A DNA stretch of 33,189 nucleotides from Bacillota bacterium (GTDB lineage: Bacteria; Bacillota_C; Negativicutes; Sporomusales; Sporomusaceae), in the NCBI GenBank assembly GCA_023441125.1, contig JAEZQV010000312.1:1-33189 (forward strand), written 5' to 3'. Position numbers and translations under genes: made by a program. This document shows positions 7,908 to 16,641 of the stretch, piece after piece. The notes under the pieces were generated by a model. The model had not been told where the DNA came from and did not search any database. It saw nothing but the letters and a program-made list of their open reading frames with translations. Each line of letters opens with the position of its first letter. Position 1 is the stretch's first letter.

Positions 7908-7942
7908 AAGTGTCACATAAAAGTGACACTTATATGACACTT
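7908..7942. promoter_or_regulatory. Candidate upstream activator site for the sigma-54 regulator
   Basis: AAGTGTCAC (7908-7916) and GTGACACTT (7923-7931) form a perfect 9-base inverted repeat with a 6-base spacer. A third half-site, TGACACTT, repeats at 7935-7942, 11 bases on (one helical turn). The centre is about 100 bp upstream of the -24 element, the usual range for bacterial enhancer-binding proteins. No T-run follows, so it is not a terminator. Confidence 0.6.
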
Positions 7943-7949
7943 TTATGTA

Positions 7950-9983
7950 TTAGTTGTAGATGGCATACTGTTTCATTTTCCGGTAGAGGGTGTTCCGGGA
8001 AACCCCCATGGATCTTGCAGTCAGACTGACATTGCCGCGGTGACTGGATAATAAGGCGACAATTTCCTGCCGTTCGTTTTCCGCCAGATAAACCCGCCGC
8101 TGCTCCCGCCGGCAGAATGTATTCGGCCGGATGTCATCGGCATAGGCTACAGCAACCTCGGCAGTGGCGGCCGGCTGCCAGTTGCATATATCCTGCGGCA
8201 GATTGGCCACCGTTATGAGTGACCCTTCTGTCAGACTTGCAATCCGTTCCACGACATTTTGCAGCTCCCGCACATTGCCTGGCCAGTTATACCTTACAAT
8301 CCGCGTAATCACCTCCGGGCTGACAACCAGGCCCCGGCAAGCCTTATCCGTCTTCTCCAGAAAATGGTTAAACAAGGGCACAATATCCTCCGAACGCTCC
8401 CTAAGCGGCGGTATGGTAATGGAGATAACATCCAGACGGTAGTACAGATCTTTTCGGAAAGTTCCTTTTTCCACTTCTTTCATTAAGTGCTTATTCGTGG
8501 CGCAAATGACCCTCACATCGATAGGAATCACTTTGTCACAGCCGATTCTGGTGACCTTTCGCTCCTGTAATACGCGCAATAACGCCACCTGTTGCTCCAG
8601 CGGCATATCGCCGATTTCATCCAAAAAGAGCGTCCCCCCGTCGGCCAGTTCGAACTTGCCCGGCTTGCCGCCACGCTTGGCGCCGGTAAAGGCGCCGTCG
8701 CCATAGCCAAACAGTTCACTGCCAATGAGCTCGCGTGGTATGGCGCCGCAATTTACCGCGATAAAAGGCCCGACCCGCCGTTCGCTCCGGTTATGGATAG
8801 CCTGGGCAAATATTTCTTTGCCAGTGCCGCTCTCCCCCTGGAGCAATACGTTAGACATGCTGGTTGCCGCCAGCGAAGCGATCCGGACGGCCTCCAGAAT
8901 CGCTTTACTTTCCCCGATAATATCACTGAACTGTAATGTTCCATAGTGCCCGATAAAACGGTTAACCAAGCTTTGAATTTGTTTTATCGGCCGGAGAATA
9001 ATAACGCCGCCGGTTACCAGCCCCTGCTCATCGGTGACCGGCTCGCCGGACGCCAGGCAGTGACTGAGTCCCTGGCTGGTGTCCAGCATAATTTCCACAC
9101 CGGGACAGGATTCCTTACACTTCAGCATTCTGCGGATAAAGGTATGTTTCGCACCCAAAATACTTTCAACCTGCACGCCGGGTTTCGCCACGCTTAAGCC
9201 GGCCCCCAGTATTTTTTGGGCAACAGGGTTGAGTTCACTGATTACACCATTGTTATCAATCAGAATTACGCCGTCGGACATCGTGTTAAAAATATTTGTC
9301 AGACGATTGTTAATTACTTTTAATTCATTATTTTTCTTGCGGATACTCAACTGCGCCATGATGGCCTCAGCCGCGGCAACGACCATCCCCAGCGTATGCG
9401 AATGAGCTGCCGTCGATTCACCGGAAACATCCAAAATGCCCATTACATTCCCCTGCGCGTCAAGTATGGGCGCGGCGGAGCAAGTCAGGCAATGATGTTT
9501 GCGGCAATAATGCTCCGAGCCGGAGACCTGAATTGGCTTTTTTATTACCAGGGCCGTGCCAATGGCATTGGTACCGGCTTCCTCCTCACTCCAGCTGGCC
9601 CCCTGAAAGAAGCTCACTGTTATCGGGTTAAGCAGGGTGTTCTTATCACCCAGTATTTCCATAATATAACCGCGGACATCGGTCAGCACCACGACAAAAC
9701 CGGTACCGGCCACAATCTGGTACAAATTTTCCATGAACGGTTTGGCAATTTTGATAAGGGTCTGGTTTTGCCTGAGCATAACCTGCAGACTGGTATGTTC
9801 CAATTGGTGATGAATACGGTTATCGGTAGGGTTCACCTTGGCTTGGCGGCAGCGCATCCAGGAGTCCAGTATTTCTGATCTGACAGCATACTTATAGCTT
9901 TTGTCGGTACTTTTCAGCGTTGCGGTAAATCGCAGCCATCCGGCCAGAGTGCCATCAATGGTATTCTCAGCATGCACATTCAT
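7950..9983 (-). CDS. Sigma-54-dependent transcriptional activator, AcoR type (GAF-PAS-AAA+-Fis)
   Basis: I place the start at 9983, with AGGTG 5-6 bases upstream, giving 677 residues. The frame stays open up to 10160, but that extension is a low-complexity translated leader. The order is: an AcoR-type N-terminus (SEILDSWMRC), a GAF domain with GTNAIGTAL and CSAAPILDAQG, a PAS domain (MSDGVILIDNNG), the AAA+ domain with Walker A GESGTGKE, the sigma-54-contacting GAFTGA loop and Walker B LFLDEIGDM, then a Fis-type helix-turn-helix (MGVSRNTLYRKM). It probably senses a small cytoplasmic ligand with GAF/PAS and switches on the mop operon from the sigma-54 promoter just downstream. AcoR relatives respond to acetoin or related carbonyl compounds; the ligand here is unknown but may be the aldehyde or its precursor. 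Confidence 0.92.
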   Translation of the reverse strand: MNVHAENTIDGTLAGWLRFTATLKSTDKSYKYAVRSEILDSWMRCRQAKVNPTDNRIHHQLEHTSLQVMLRQNQTLIKIAKPFMENLYQIVAGTGFVVVLTDVRGYIMEILGDKNTLLNPITVSFFQGASWSEEEAGTNAIGTALVIKKPIQVSGSEHYCRKHHCLTCSAAPILDAQGNVMGILDVSGESTAAHSHTLGMVVAAAEAIMAQLSIRKKNNELKVINNRLTNIFNTMSDGVILIDNNGVISELNPVAQKILGAGLSVAKPGVQVESILGAKHTFIRRMLKCKESCPGVEIMLDTSQGLSHCLASGEPVTDEQGLVTGGVIILRPIKQIQSLVNRFIGHYGTLQFSDIIGESKAILEAVRIASLAATSMSNVLLQGESGTGKEIFAQAIHNRSERRVGPFIAVNCGAIPRELIGSELFGYGDGAFTGAKRGGKPGKFELADGGTLFLDEIGDMPLEQQVALLRVLQERKVTRIGCDKVIPIDVRVICATNKHLMKEVEKGTFRKDLYYRLDVISITIPPLRERSEDIVPLFNHFLEKTDKACRGLVVSPEVITRIVRYNWPGNVRELQNVVERIASLTEGSLITVANLPQDICNWQPAATAEVAVAYADDIRPNTFCRREQRRVYLAENERQEIVALLSSHRGNVSLTARSMGVSRNTLYRKMKQYAIYN

Positions 9984-10053
9984 AATAACACCTGCCTGTC
10001 TTAAATTTAACTCAACAAGGTGCCGTTCTGAAGCTGCGACCAAAGGAAAGCGA

Positions 10054-10105
10054 CGGCACAAAAACTGGAAACGGCAAAAACAGGAAAACGGCAAAAAAAC
10101 AGGAA
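10054..10105. repeat. Three imperfect 17-18 bp tandem repeats in the activator leader
   Basis: The unit CGGCAAAAACAGGAAAA occurs three times with small changes (about 10054-10071, 10072-10088 and 10089-10105). Read on the transcribed strand it is a pyrimidine-rich CCTGTTTTTGCCG repeat. It lies in the 441-base gap between thiW and the activator start, about 70-120 bases before the start codon. Confidence 0.65.
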
Positions 10106-10195
10106 TCGTCAAAGGGATGAACGTCCTGCTCAACAAAGATAGCACTGTCTCCCTATGCACAGCAGGGAGGCCGATTAGTTTCCCAGTAAACCCGC

Positions 10196-10231
10196 CAATC
10201 TGAGGGTCCTACCAGCCGAATCCTCAGATTG
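10196..10231 (-). other. Structured leader hairpin upstream of the activator gene
   Basis: CAATCTGAGG (10196-10205) pairs perfectly with CCTCAGATTG (10222-10231) around a 16-base loop. The stem continues outward through CAGTAA and TTACTG with an internal loop. A second short hairpin, CTCCCT with AGGGAG, lies close by at about 10149-10170. The element starts where a transcript from the candidate promoter at 10249-10277 would begin. It does not match a riboswitch class I know. Confidence 0.45.
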
Positions 10232-10248
10232 CTAGTTACTGAATATTC

Positions 10249-10277
10249 TATTTATTACTTATTGTATTCGCTGTCTA
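10249..10277 (-). promoter_or_regulatory. Candidate sigma-A promoter of the activator gene
   Basis: On the minus strand TAGACA (-35, 10272-10277) and TAAATA (-10, 10249-10254) are 17 bases apart. Each hexamer has mismatches to consensus, so this is a weak call. It is supported by its place between the thiW terminator and the structured leader. Confidence 0.35.
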
Positions 10278-10355
10278 AAAATAAAATCCTGCAATCCATT
10301 ACTTCTTTTCCATATTTTTGAAAACATAATGAGGTTTTGTCCTTGACAATAATAT

Positions 10356-10390
10356 AAAAAGCCTGCTATTTCCAAGCAAAAATAGCAGGC
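10356..10390 (-). terminator. Terminator after thiW
   Basis: GCCTGCTATTT (10361-10371) pairs perfectly with AAATAGCAGGC (10380-10390) around an 8-base loop. On the minus strand the stem is followed by TTTTTATATT. It lies 35 bases beyond the thiW stop and closes the permease/ClC/thiW unit. Confidence 0.9.
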
Positions 10391-10424
10391 CTTGGCTCAC
10401 TGACCACCGCTGCCAAAAATTCAG

Positions 10425-10928
10425 TCAGTGGCGTCCGTCAATGTTAAACTTTTGGAACAGAACTGTCGGAATAGTCGTTTTGTATAAAAAATAGGCAATA
10501 ATACTGCCACCGGTTGTACTAATCAGGAAAGGAACAATAAAGAAAAGCGCCCCAGCCGCTGAGCCGATAAAATATTTGGCGACCGGATAAGCCAATAAGG
10601 CGCCAAGGATGCCGGTACCAAATACTTCGCCGGCCATGGCACCCCAGATACTGTTGGTTTTTTTGTACAGGATGCCGGCCAACGCTGCCCCAACCATGCT
10701 GCCGGGAAAGGCCAGAATCGAACCTGTCCCCAGAATATTGCGCAGCAGGGCAATCCCAAACGCTGCCGAAACCGAATAGCGGGTGCCCAACAGTACGGCA
10801 AGCAAAATATTAATTACATGCTGCAACGGAAAACATTTGGCAACACCGACCGGAATATAAACCAAATGAGCGGATAATACGCCGACAGCTATAAAAATCG
10901 CCGTATATGTCAGTTTCCTGATTTGCAT
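10425..10928 (-). CDS. thiW: ECF transporter S component ThiW (thiazole/thiamine precursor uptake)
   Basis: A 167-residue membrane protein with about five to six hydrophobic helices, matching the ThiW family of ECF substrate-binding components. Recognisable stretches are GVAKCFPLQHVINILLAVLLG and LRNILGTGSILAFPGSMVGA. ThiW takes up the thiazole moiety of thiamine and works with a shared EcfA/EcfT energising module, which is not encoded here. The start at 10928 has GGGAGGGGA upstream and lies 29 bases after the ClC stop, so it is read from the same transcript. Most thiW genes I know follow a TPP riboswitch, but none is seen in this short gap. Placement in a unit with a TPP-dependent oxalate oxidoreductase suggests supply of its cofactor. 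Confidence 0.85.
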   Translation of the reverse strand: MQIRKLTYTAIFIAVGVLSAHLVYIPVGVAKCFPLQHVINILLAVLLGTRYSVSAAFGIALLRNILGTGSILAFPGSMVGAALAGILYKKTNSIWGAMAGEVFGTGILGALLAYPVAKYFIGSAAGALFFIVPFLISTTGGSIIAYFLYKTTIPTVLFQKFNIDGRH

Positions 10929-10957
10929 ATTTTAAACTCCCCTCCCTCTGCCTGTAT

Positions 10958-12283
10958 TCAATTATTCTCTTTGCTACGGCGACTTCCTGCCTTAACCCTG
11001 GCAGGAAATAGTAAAAATGCAGTTTTGGCCTCTTCGCGGACACAACTGACTGTTTTCCCCTCGTCATCACACCGGAACGGGCCTTTGCCGGTAAAGATAA
11101 TCTGGCTTGGATAAACACTGCGGTGACCGGAAATCAAATAACTGATTAAACAGCCAATCGCGGTATAGGGCAGCACATCACTGCCAAATAACTCGGCGCT
11201 CATAATCACTGCCGCCACCGGCGTGTTTACGGCCCCGGCCAGCAAGGCCGCCATGCCGATGACGGAGTACACGGAAACATCCATGGTTCCCCAAAGCTGT
11301 CCGAAGAGATTGCCGGCAACAGTCCCAACCACAATAACCGGAGTAATAATGCCGCCGGTCCCGCCACAGCCCAGCGTTATCCCCGTAGCCAGCGTTTTCC
11401 ACAGAAAAGCAGTTGCAGCAACAGGTTGTCCTTGGACTCCGGCCTCGAACAATTCCAAGCCTAAGCCAAGATACTGCGGGCTGGCAAAAAATCCAATCAG
11501 GACAAGCAGAGTACCGCCGCTAACGGCCTTGACAGCGGGCGACAGGCGCCAGCAAGCAAAGAGCTGCTGGCACCAGTGAATCACTTTAATGAAAAAAATT
11601 GATATTGCGCCGCAAATAACGCCAAGCAGGATGGCCTGCACACCCAAAAGACTGCTAGGTACAACATGAATAGGAAAATAGAAATAGGGCAGCGCCAGCA
11701 GCCGGCAGACAAAATAACCGGTCAAGCCGGCGACAAACGCCGGATACATGGTATCATAGAGCAGTTTGCCGACAAACAGCACTTCAATGCCAAAGATGGC
11801 ACCGGCTACCGGCGTACCGAATACACAGGCAAAGCCGGCACATAATCCACAGATAGCCACCTGACGGCAGTCGGCATCACTGATTTTCAAAAAGCCGGCC
11901 CAAGCCGCTGCCAGCGTCGCGCCAATTTGCGCTCCCGGCCCTTCCTTACCGGCTGACCCGCCGGCAGCTATCGTCAGAATGGTTGCAGCCATTTTGACCG
12001 GTACTGTGGCCAAATGCATTTTGCCATACCGCTGATGGATGGCCTCAATTACCTTATCACTGCCGCCGGTTACCCGGTGAGTCGACAGATTAACCAGCAA
12101 GTTGTTAAGCAGTAAAATCAGCGGTAAGAAAAAGTAGTAATAGTTTAGCGTAGTCCAGGCTTCAATAGACCAGGTCAGCAGCTTTAAGAATACGGCCACC
12201 CCCACGCCGGCGATCACGCCGGTGGATATGCCCAGAACCGTCCATCTCAGAACATACCGAAATGATTTTGTCCCTTCAGCCAT
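10958..12283 (-). CDS. ClC-family anion channel / proton antiporter
   Basis: I choose the ATG at 12283 (MAEGTKSFRYVL), which has GGGAAGGG just upstream, giving 441 residues. The open frame to 12466 is a non-coding extension that runs through a palindromic repeat. The protein has about ten hydrophobic helices and the ClC signatures GGSDKVIEAI (in the place of GSGIP), GSAGKEGPGAQIG with the gating glutamate, and GCGGTGGIITP. The serine in the first motif is kept but the surrounding GxGIP is altered, so anion preference cannot be assumed to be chloride. It sits between the small membrane protein and thiW in the oxalate-type unit, and may balance charge or anions during carboxylate uptake. The C-terminus (about the last 60 residues) is a short cytoplasmic tail without CBS domains. 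Confidence 0.88.
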   Translation of the reverse strand: MAEGTKSFRYVLRWTVLGISTGVIAGVGVAVFLKLLTWSIEAWTTLNYYYFFLPLILLLNNLLVNLSTHRVTGGSDKVIEAIHQRYGKMHLATVPVKMAATILTIAAGGSAGKEGPGAQIGATLAAAWAGFLKISDADCRQVAICGLCAGFACVFGTPVAGAIFGIEVLFVGKLLYDTMYPAFVAGLTGYFVCRLLALPYFYFPIHVVPSSLLGVQAILLGVICGAISIFFIKVIHWCQQLFACWRLSPAVKAVSGGTLLVLIGFFASPQYLGLGLELFEAGVQGQPVAATAFLWKTLATGITLGCGGTGGIITPVIVVGTVAGNLFGQLWGTMDVSVYSVIGMAALLAGAVNTPVAAVIMSAELFGSDVLPYTAIGCLISYLISGHRSVYPSQIIFTGKGPFRCDDEGKTVSCVREEAKTAFLLFPARVKAGSRRSKENN

Positions 12284-12311
12284 TGTATCCCTTCCCTTAC
12301 CGGCGTCTACA

Positions 12312-12364
12312 GAAAACACGGCTGACGCCGAGCCGCTGGCGAAAGCGTAAGCCGTGTTGCTCTT
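12312..12364. repeat. Dispersed palindromic repeat, copy A
   Basis: AACACGGCT and AGCCGTGTT form a 9-base stem around an inner CGCC/GGCG pair, all within about 53 bases. A second copy in the same orientation at 32442-32494 differs by only about five substitutions and one inserted base. Both lie in an intergenic space just upstream of a minus-strand gene. The pattern resembles a REP-like or mini-transposable element. Confidence 0.7.
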
Positions 12365-12394
12365 AATTAAAAAAATTGCCTTCAGTATAAAACA

Positions 12395-12423
12395 GGGAAA
12401 ATGCCGTAGAAACGGCATTTCCC
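12395..12423 (-). terminator. Hairpin after the small membrane protein gene
   Basis: GGGAAA-ATGCCGT pairs with ACGGCATTTCCC with one bulged A. On the minus strand it is followed by TGTTTTAT, a weak T-run. It is 13 bases past the stop of the 72-residue gene, so it may partly separate ClC-thiW from the permease transcript. Confidence 0.55.
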
Positions 12424-12435
12424 TTATAGCATTTA

Positions 12436-12654
12436 CTATTTCTTGGTAACCAGCGGCACCAGACAAGACAGCGTAAAAATAATGTACGACAAGTTAATCA
12501 TTGCGCTGTTATTGCTGACGCCGCCCTGATGCGCCAGATAAAAACCGATCCAAAATCCCCAGAAGGCCGCATTCATCAGCGGTGCGCGATATTTCTTCCG
12601 CCAGGATACCGGCGCAATCGTGACATTGGTATTCGGTGCGGGATTTGTATTCAT
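12436..12654 (-). CDS. Small two-helix membrane protein, probable permease partner
   Basis: A 72-residue protein with two hydrophobic segments, at about 27-42 (MNAAFWGFWIGFYLAH) and 51-68 (AMINLSYIIFTLSCLVPL). A basic stretch (WRKKYR) sits before the first helix, suggesting the N-terminus is cytoplasmic. A very strong AAGGAGG ribosome site precedes the ATG by 7 bases. It lies 38 bases after the permease stop. Small two-helix proteins paired with a secondary transporter gene are known as symporter accessory subunits, and I infer such a role. I do not recognise a named family. Confidence 0.7.
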   Translation of the reverse strand: MNTNPAPNTNVTIAPVSWRKKYRAPLMNAAFWGFWIGFYLAHQGGVSNNSAMINLSYIIFTLSCLVPLVTKK

Positions 12655-12692
12655 GACAATACCTCCTTGGCATTATTCGCAGATTTATTGAT

Positions 12693-14273
12693 CTACGGCA
12701 GATCTTTAAATAGCATGTAGGCAAAAATCCAGGCATTGATGCCCACAAGCAGCGAAATGATTATGCAATAAGGTATTGTCCGGTTCATTACCTCGCTCTC
12801 GCGGCCATCCAGGCCTACCGTGGCAGAGCCAATCAACACTTTTGACGGAGCAATGGAGCAGCCTACCGAGCCGCCGACAGACTGTACGGCACACATAATG
12901 ACCGTGCTGATGCCCAATACTTTGGCTGTTTCATATTGCAGCGCGCCAAACATAACATTGGCGTTGGTGTTACTGCCGGTAAGGAAGGCTCCTAAAACAC
13001 CGATGAACGGAGAGAATACCGGGAACAGTATACCGGTGGATTTTGCTATGCCCTGCGCCAATAAGCTGGTCATGCCGGTGTCGTTCATAATCAGGGCCAT
13101 CATAACCATCGTCGTGATCCCGATACTGGTCGGAACACATTGGGAGATGGTGGCTTTGAGCGCCCCGTCGAAAGCACCCGCTTTCCACTTGCCGGTAGCC
13201 TTAAAAATCAGAAAGGCACAGAAGGCAGCAAATAGTAATAATGGCGCCGGATGAGAGAAGATATTGATTTTGGAGTACATTTTCTCAGCTTTTACAGCAA
13301 AGCCGGCCGCTGTTGTCACAGCCGGGTAATCAAGTCCCCAGGTATACGGATTGAAAATGTTGGCAATCGATTTGATTTGCGTCATAATGCACAACGCAAT
13401 GAGAATATAATAGGGAGAAAATGCCATGTTAAAGCCCATATATGGCTTTTCTTCATCTTGTTTGGTACCTTCAGCCTCGTGACGATAGATGGTTTTGGCC
13501 AGAATGGCCATGGTGCCGCAGCCAAAAAGCGCCGGAATCAGTGTGGCCAGCTGGGCTGCGCCCAGTTTATTGATGAACCAGCACATAAACGCCATGACTG
13601 TACCGGTGATCAGTACTGCCGGCAACCCGCGCTTCACCGCCGGCAACCCGCCATAAATATGGCATACTGCCAGGCCGGTAGCATAAATCGGCACAGCAAA
13701 TAAGATAGCCATCCACGGACCGATAATCTCGCCGGGAATTTTTGTCGCCAGCTGAATGGTATAGTAGGAAGATCCCATGGAGCCAAAGCTAATTGACCAG
13801 GAATGCCCGACCAGACAGGTGGCCGCCGCAACTGCCGGCGGGAAACCCATGACCAGCATAATCGGCGCAACCACGGCGACAGGTACGCCAAAGCCGGCAA
13901 TACCTTGCATGAAACTGGCAAAACACCAGGACATAAGTAAACACTGCAGCAGTTTCTCGTCCGTCACTTTGATCATAGTGTCACCAATTACTTTGATGGC
14001 ACCGTTCTTATCAACGAAGTTATAGAGAAAAACTGCTCCCCAGATAATCAATAACACATATAGTGCCATCGCCATACCTTTACTATTGGCTAAAGCTAAG
14101 ATTCTGGCATCGCCGCCAAAAGCAACCACTCCGATAAACACTGCCGTAAACCACGAAACGGCTCCTGATTTTGGCGCGCCCCAGTTAAATAATAAAATAG
14201 TAGATAGCAAGACTAAAATAGGTAGGAAAGCAAGTATCCAGTTCGTAAAGGTTAAGGCAACCCCCTTATCCAT
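12693..14273 (-). CDS. LctP-family carboxylate permease
   Basis: A 526-residue permease with about 13 transmembrane helices of the L-lactate permease (LctP/LldP/GlcA) family. Typical stretches are FMQGIAGFGVPVAVVAPIM, GHSWSISFGSMGSSY, and the late GAFLTGSNTNANVMFGALQ and SVGGSVGCSIAPSKV motifs. Known members carry lactate or glycolate with protons. It follows the beta subunit of the oxalate oxidoreductase by 132 bases, so its natural substrate here may be oxalate, glyoxylate or glycolate rather than lactate; no lactate dehydrogenase gene is present in the window. The ribosome site GGAAGGGGG lies upstream of the ATG. A strong hairpin in the preceding gap may reduce read-through from the oxidoreductase genes. 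Confidence 0.9.
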   Translation of the reverse strand: MDKGVALTFTNWILAFLPILVLLSTILLFNWGAPKSGAVSWFTAVFIGVVAFGGDARILALANSKGMAMALYVLLIIWGAVFLYNFVDKNGAIKVIGDTMIKVTDEKLLQCLLMSWCFASFMQGIAGFGVPVAVVAPIMLVMGFPPAVAAATCLVGHSWSISFGSMGSSYYTIQLATKIPGEIIGPWMAILFAVPIYATGLAVCHIYGGLPAVKRGLPAVLITGTVMAFMCWFINKLGAAQLATLIPALFGCGTMAILAKTIYRHEAEGTKQDEEKPYMGFNMAFSPYYILIALCIMTQIKSIANIFNPYTWGLDYPAVTTAAGFAVKAEKMYSKINIFSHPAPLLLFAAFCAFLIFKATGKWKAGAFDGALKATISQCVPTSIGITTMVMMALIMNDTGMTSLLAQGIAKSTGILFPVFSPFIGVLGAFLTGSNTNANVMFGALQYETAKVLGISTVIMCAVQSVGGSVGCSIAPSKVLIGSATVGLDGRESEVMNRTIPYCIIISLLVGINAWIFAYMLFKDLP

Positions 14274-14331
14274 ACAACCGTGCCCCCTTCCAACATCCTT
14301 GTTTGTAAACCTAACTGCCTGTCGACATCAG

Positions 14332-14374
14332 TAAGTCCCTGGTTCCTTTTGTTCATAGCGGAACCAGGGACTTA
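14332..14374 (-). other. Perfect 15-bp hairpin between oxidoreductase beta and permease genes
   Basis: TAAGTCCCTGGTTCC (14332-14346) pairs perfectly with GGAACCAGGGACTTA (14360-14374) around a 13-base loop. Neither strand shows a T-run after it, so it is either a factor-dependent terminator or a hairpin that protects the upstream mRNA and sets different levels for enzyme and permease. Confidence 0.7.
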
Positions 14375-14405
14375 GCGGCTTAATGCCTATGAAATTCAGA
14401 CAACA

Positions 14406-15371
<966 letters not shown>

Positions 15372-15384
15372 TTACTCCTCCTTA

Positions 15385-16638
15385 TTATTTACTGGGGGCA
15401 GCTTCGGTCTTAGCAGCATTAATCTGAGAAGCGCCTTCATGATAATCATTGAAGTTTACCCAGGTACCGGCCTGAATAAGCTTGCCGGCTTGCAGGGTTT
15501 CCTTCATCATTTCGGCCATGGCGAAGAACTCTTCATGGGTAATCGTCTCGCCGCCCAAACCGGAGGTAAAGCTTTGCAGAATAGGTTTATTGGCTACTTC
15601 GGACAGCGCGGCTTTCACTTCGGTGGAAAGAACGCCGCCGGCGCAGGGAGCGCCATAGGAAGTACCGGTGTCGACGATACCGGCGACTTTAAATTTTGGC
15701 AGGATTTGCGCCAGTGCTTCATCCGGGAACGGACGGAACCAGCGGATTCTGCATAAGCCAACTTTATAACCGGCTTCACGCAGATATTTGATGGCGCTGC
15801 GGCAGGTTACGGCATGAGCGCCCTGCAGCACAAATACCATATCGGCGCCTTCCGTCATATATTCTTCCACAAAGGGGGCATAGTGACGGCCGAAGACTTT
15901 TGCAAACTCTGCTGTCACCTGAACAATTTTTTCTTTAACCCGATTCATAACCACATGGCGGTCCCACTCTAAAGGCGGTCCCATTTCCGGCTCAATCTGC
16001 GGTCCCATAATTACAGGATTCTTAACATCCAGACGGAATTTGGGATTATATTTGGGCAGGAATTTGTCAACTTGCTCTTGATCCGGCATTACATAGTCCT
16101 GAGCGATGTGAGTGACAAAATAACCGTCCATAGCCACGATCTGCGGCAACATAATATCGGGATCTTCACCAATGCGGAAATATATCAGGCTATTGTCTAA
16201 CGATTCCTGGGCATCCTGCGCCCAGCCATAAATCCAGCCATTATCACGCAGGGTCAGGCAATCGGTGTGCTCGGAGCCGAAATCGCCGGGGGGGTCCAAG
16301 GTCCGGTCGCCAATAAGAGCCTGAATCGGGCAGCGGCTGCCGGCAATTGGCGAATACGTTTCAAAGGCATAGGTTACGCCTACACCGGAAGAGCCGGTAG
16401 TGGCACGGGCCCCGGCCATGGAGGCGCCATGAGCAATACTGAACTGGGCATGTTCGCCTTCACCGTGGACCATTTCACACTTCATGGTTCCGTTAGCAAT
16501 CCGCTTTGCCAGTTCAGCCATAACCGCAGTGTACGGGCGAATAGGATAGGATGCTGAAACATCTATATCGGCAAGCTGCCAAGCATCGGCAACCGCAGTT
16601 AAACCTGTACCTCTCTTCTTAATCGGCATCTTATTCAC
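15385..16638 (-). CDS. Oxalate oxidoreductase, alpha subunit
   Basis: A 417-residue alpha subunit (PorA-like: pyrimidine-binding N-terminal domain, then domain II). The usual 2-oxoacid motif YPITP is YPIRP here (residues 31-35), placing R34 where pyruvate enzymes have threonine. From the Moorella oxalate oxidoreductase structures I recall R31, R109, D112, D116 and F117 of alpha as the oxalate site and switch loop; this protein has R34, R112, D115, D119 and F120, all at a constant +3 offset. The TPP-contacting glutamate lies in HGEGEHAQ (residues 58-65). This makes pyruvate an unlikely substrate. The gene starts 3 bases after delta. No CoA-binding feature could be judged by eye. Confidence 0.85.
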   Translation of the reverse strand: MNKMPIKKRGTGLTAVADAWQLADIDVSASYPIRPYTAVMAELAKRIANGTMKCEMVHGEGEHAQFSIAHGASMAGARATTGSSGVGVTYAFETYSPIAGSRCPIQALIGDRTLDPPGDFGSEHTDCLTLRDNGWIYGWAQDAQESLDNSLIYFRIGEDPDIMLPQIVAMDGYFVTHIAQDYVMPDQEQVDKFLPKYNPKFRLDVKNPVIMGPQIEPEMGPPLEWDRHVVMNRVKEKIVQVTAEFAKVFGRHYAPFVEEYMTEGADMVFVLQGAHAVTCRSAIKYLREAGYKVGLCRIRWFRPFPDEALAQILPKFKVAGIVDTGTSYGAPCAGGVLSTEVKAALSEVANKPILQSFTSGLGGETITHEEFFAMAEMMKETLQAGKLIQAGTWVNFNDYHEGASQINAAKTEAAPSK

Positions 16639-16641
16639 TCC

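Noticed and set aside
10054..10105. CRISPR array
   Set aside because: The three short units are contiguous with no spacers and are AT-rich simple repeats; no cas genes are present in the window.
9984..10160. 59-residue N-terminal extension of the sigma-54 activator
   Set aside because: The peptide is low-complexity and unlike AcoR proteins, runs through the tandem repeats, and a better ribosome site stands before the ATG at 9983.
10140..10245. Molybdenum-cofactor riboswitch in the activator leader
   Set aside because: A GCCTCC block and several stems suggested it, but I could not align the rest of the Moco aptamer, so I only report a structured leader.
10929..10957. TPP riboswitch expected upstream of thiW
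   Set aside because: Only 29 bases separate thiW from the ClC gene and none of the conserved riboswitch blocks is there; thiW appears to be driven from the upstream operon.
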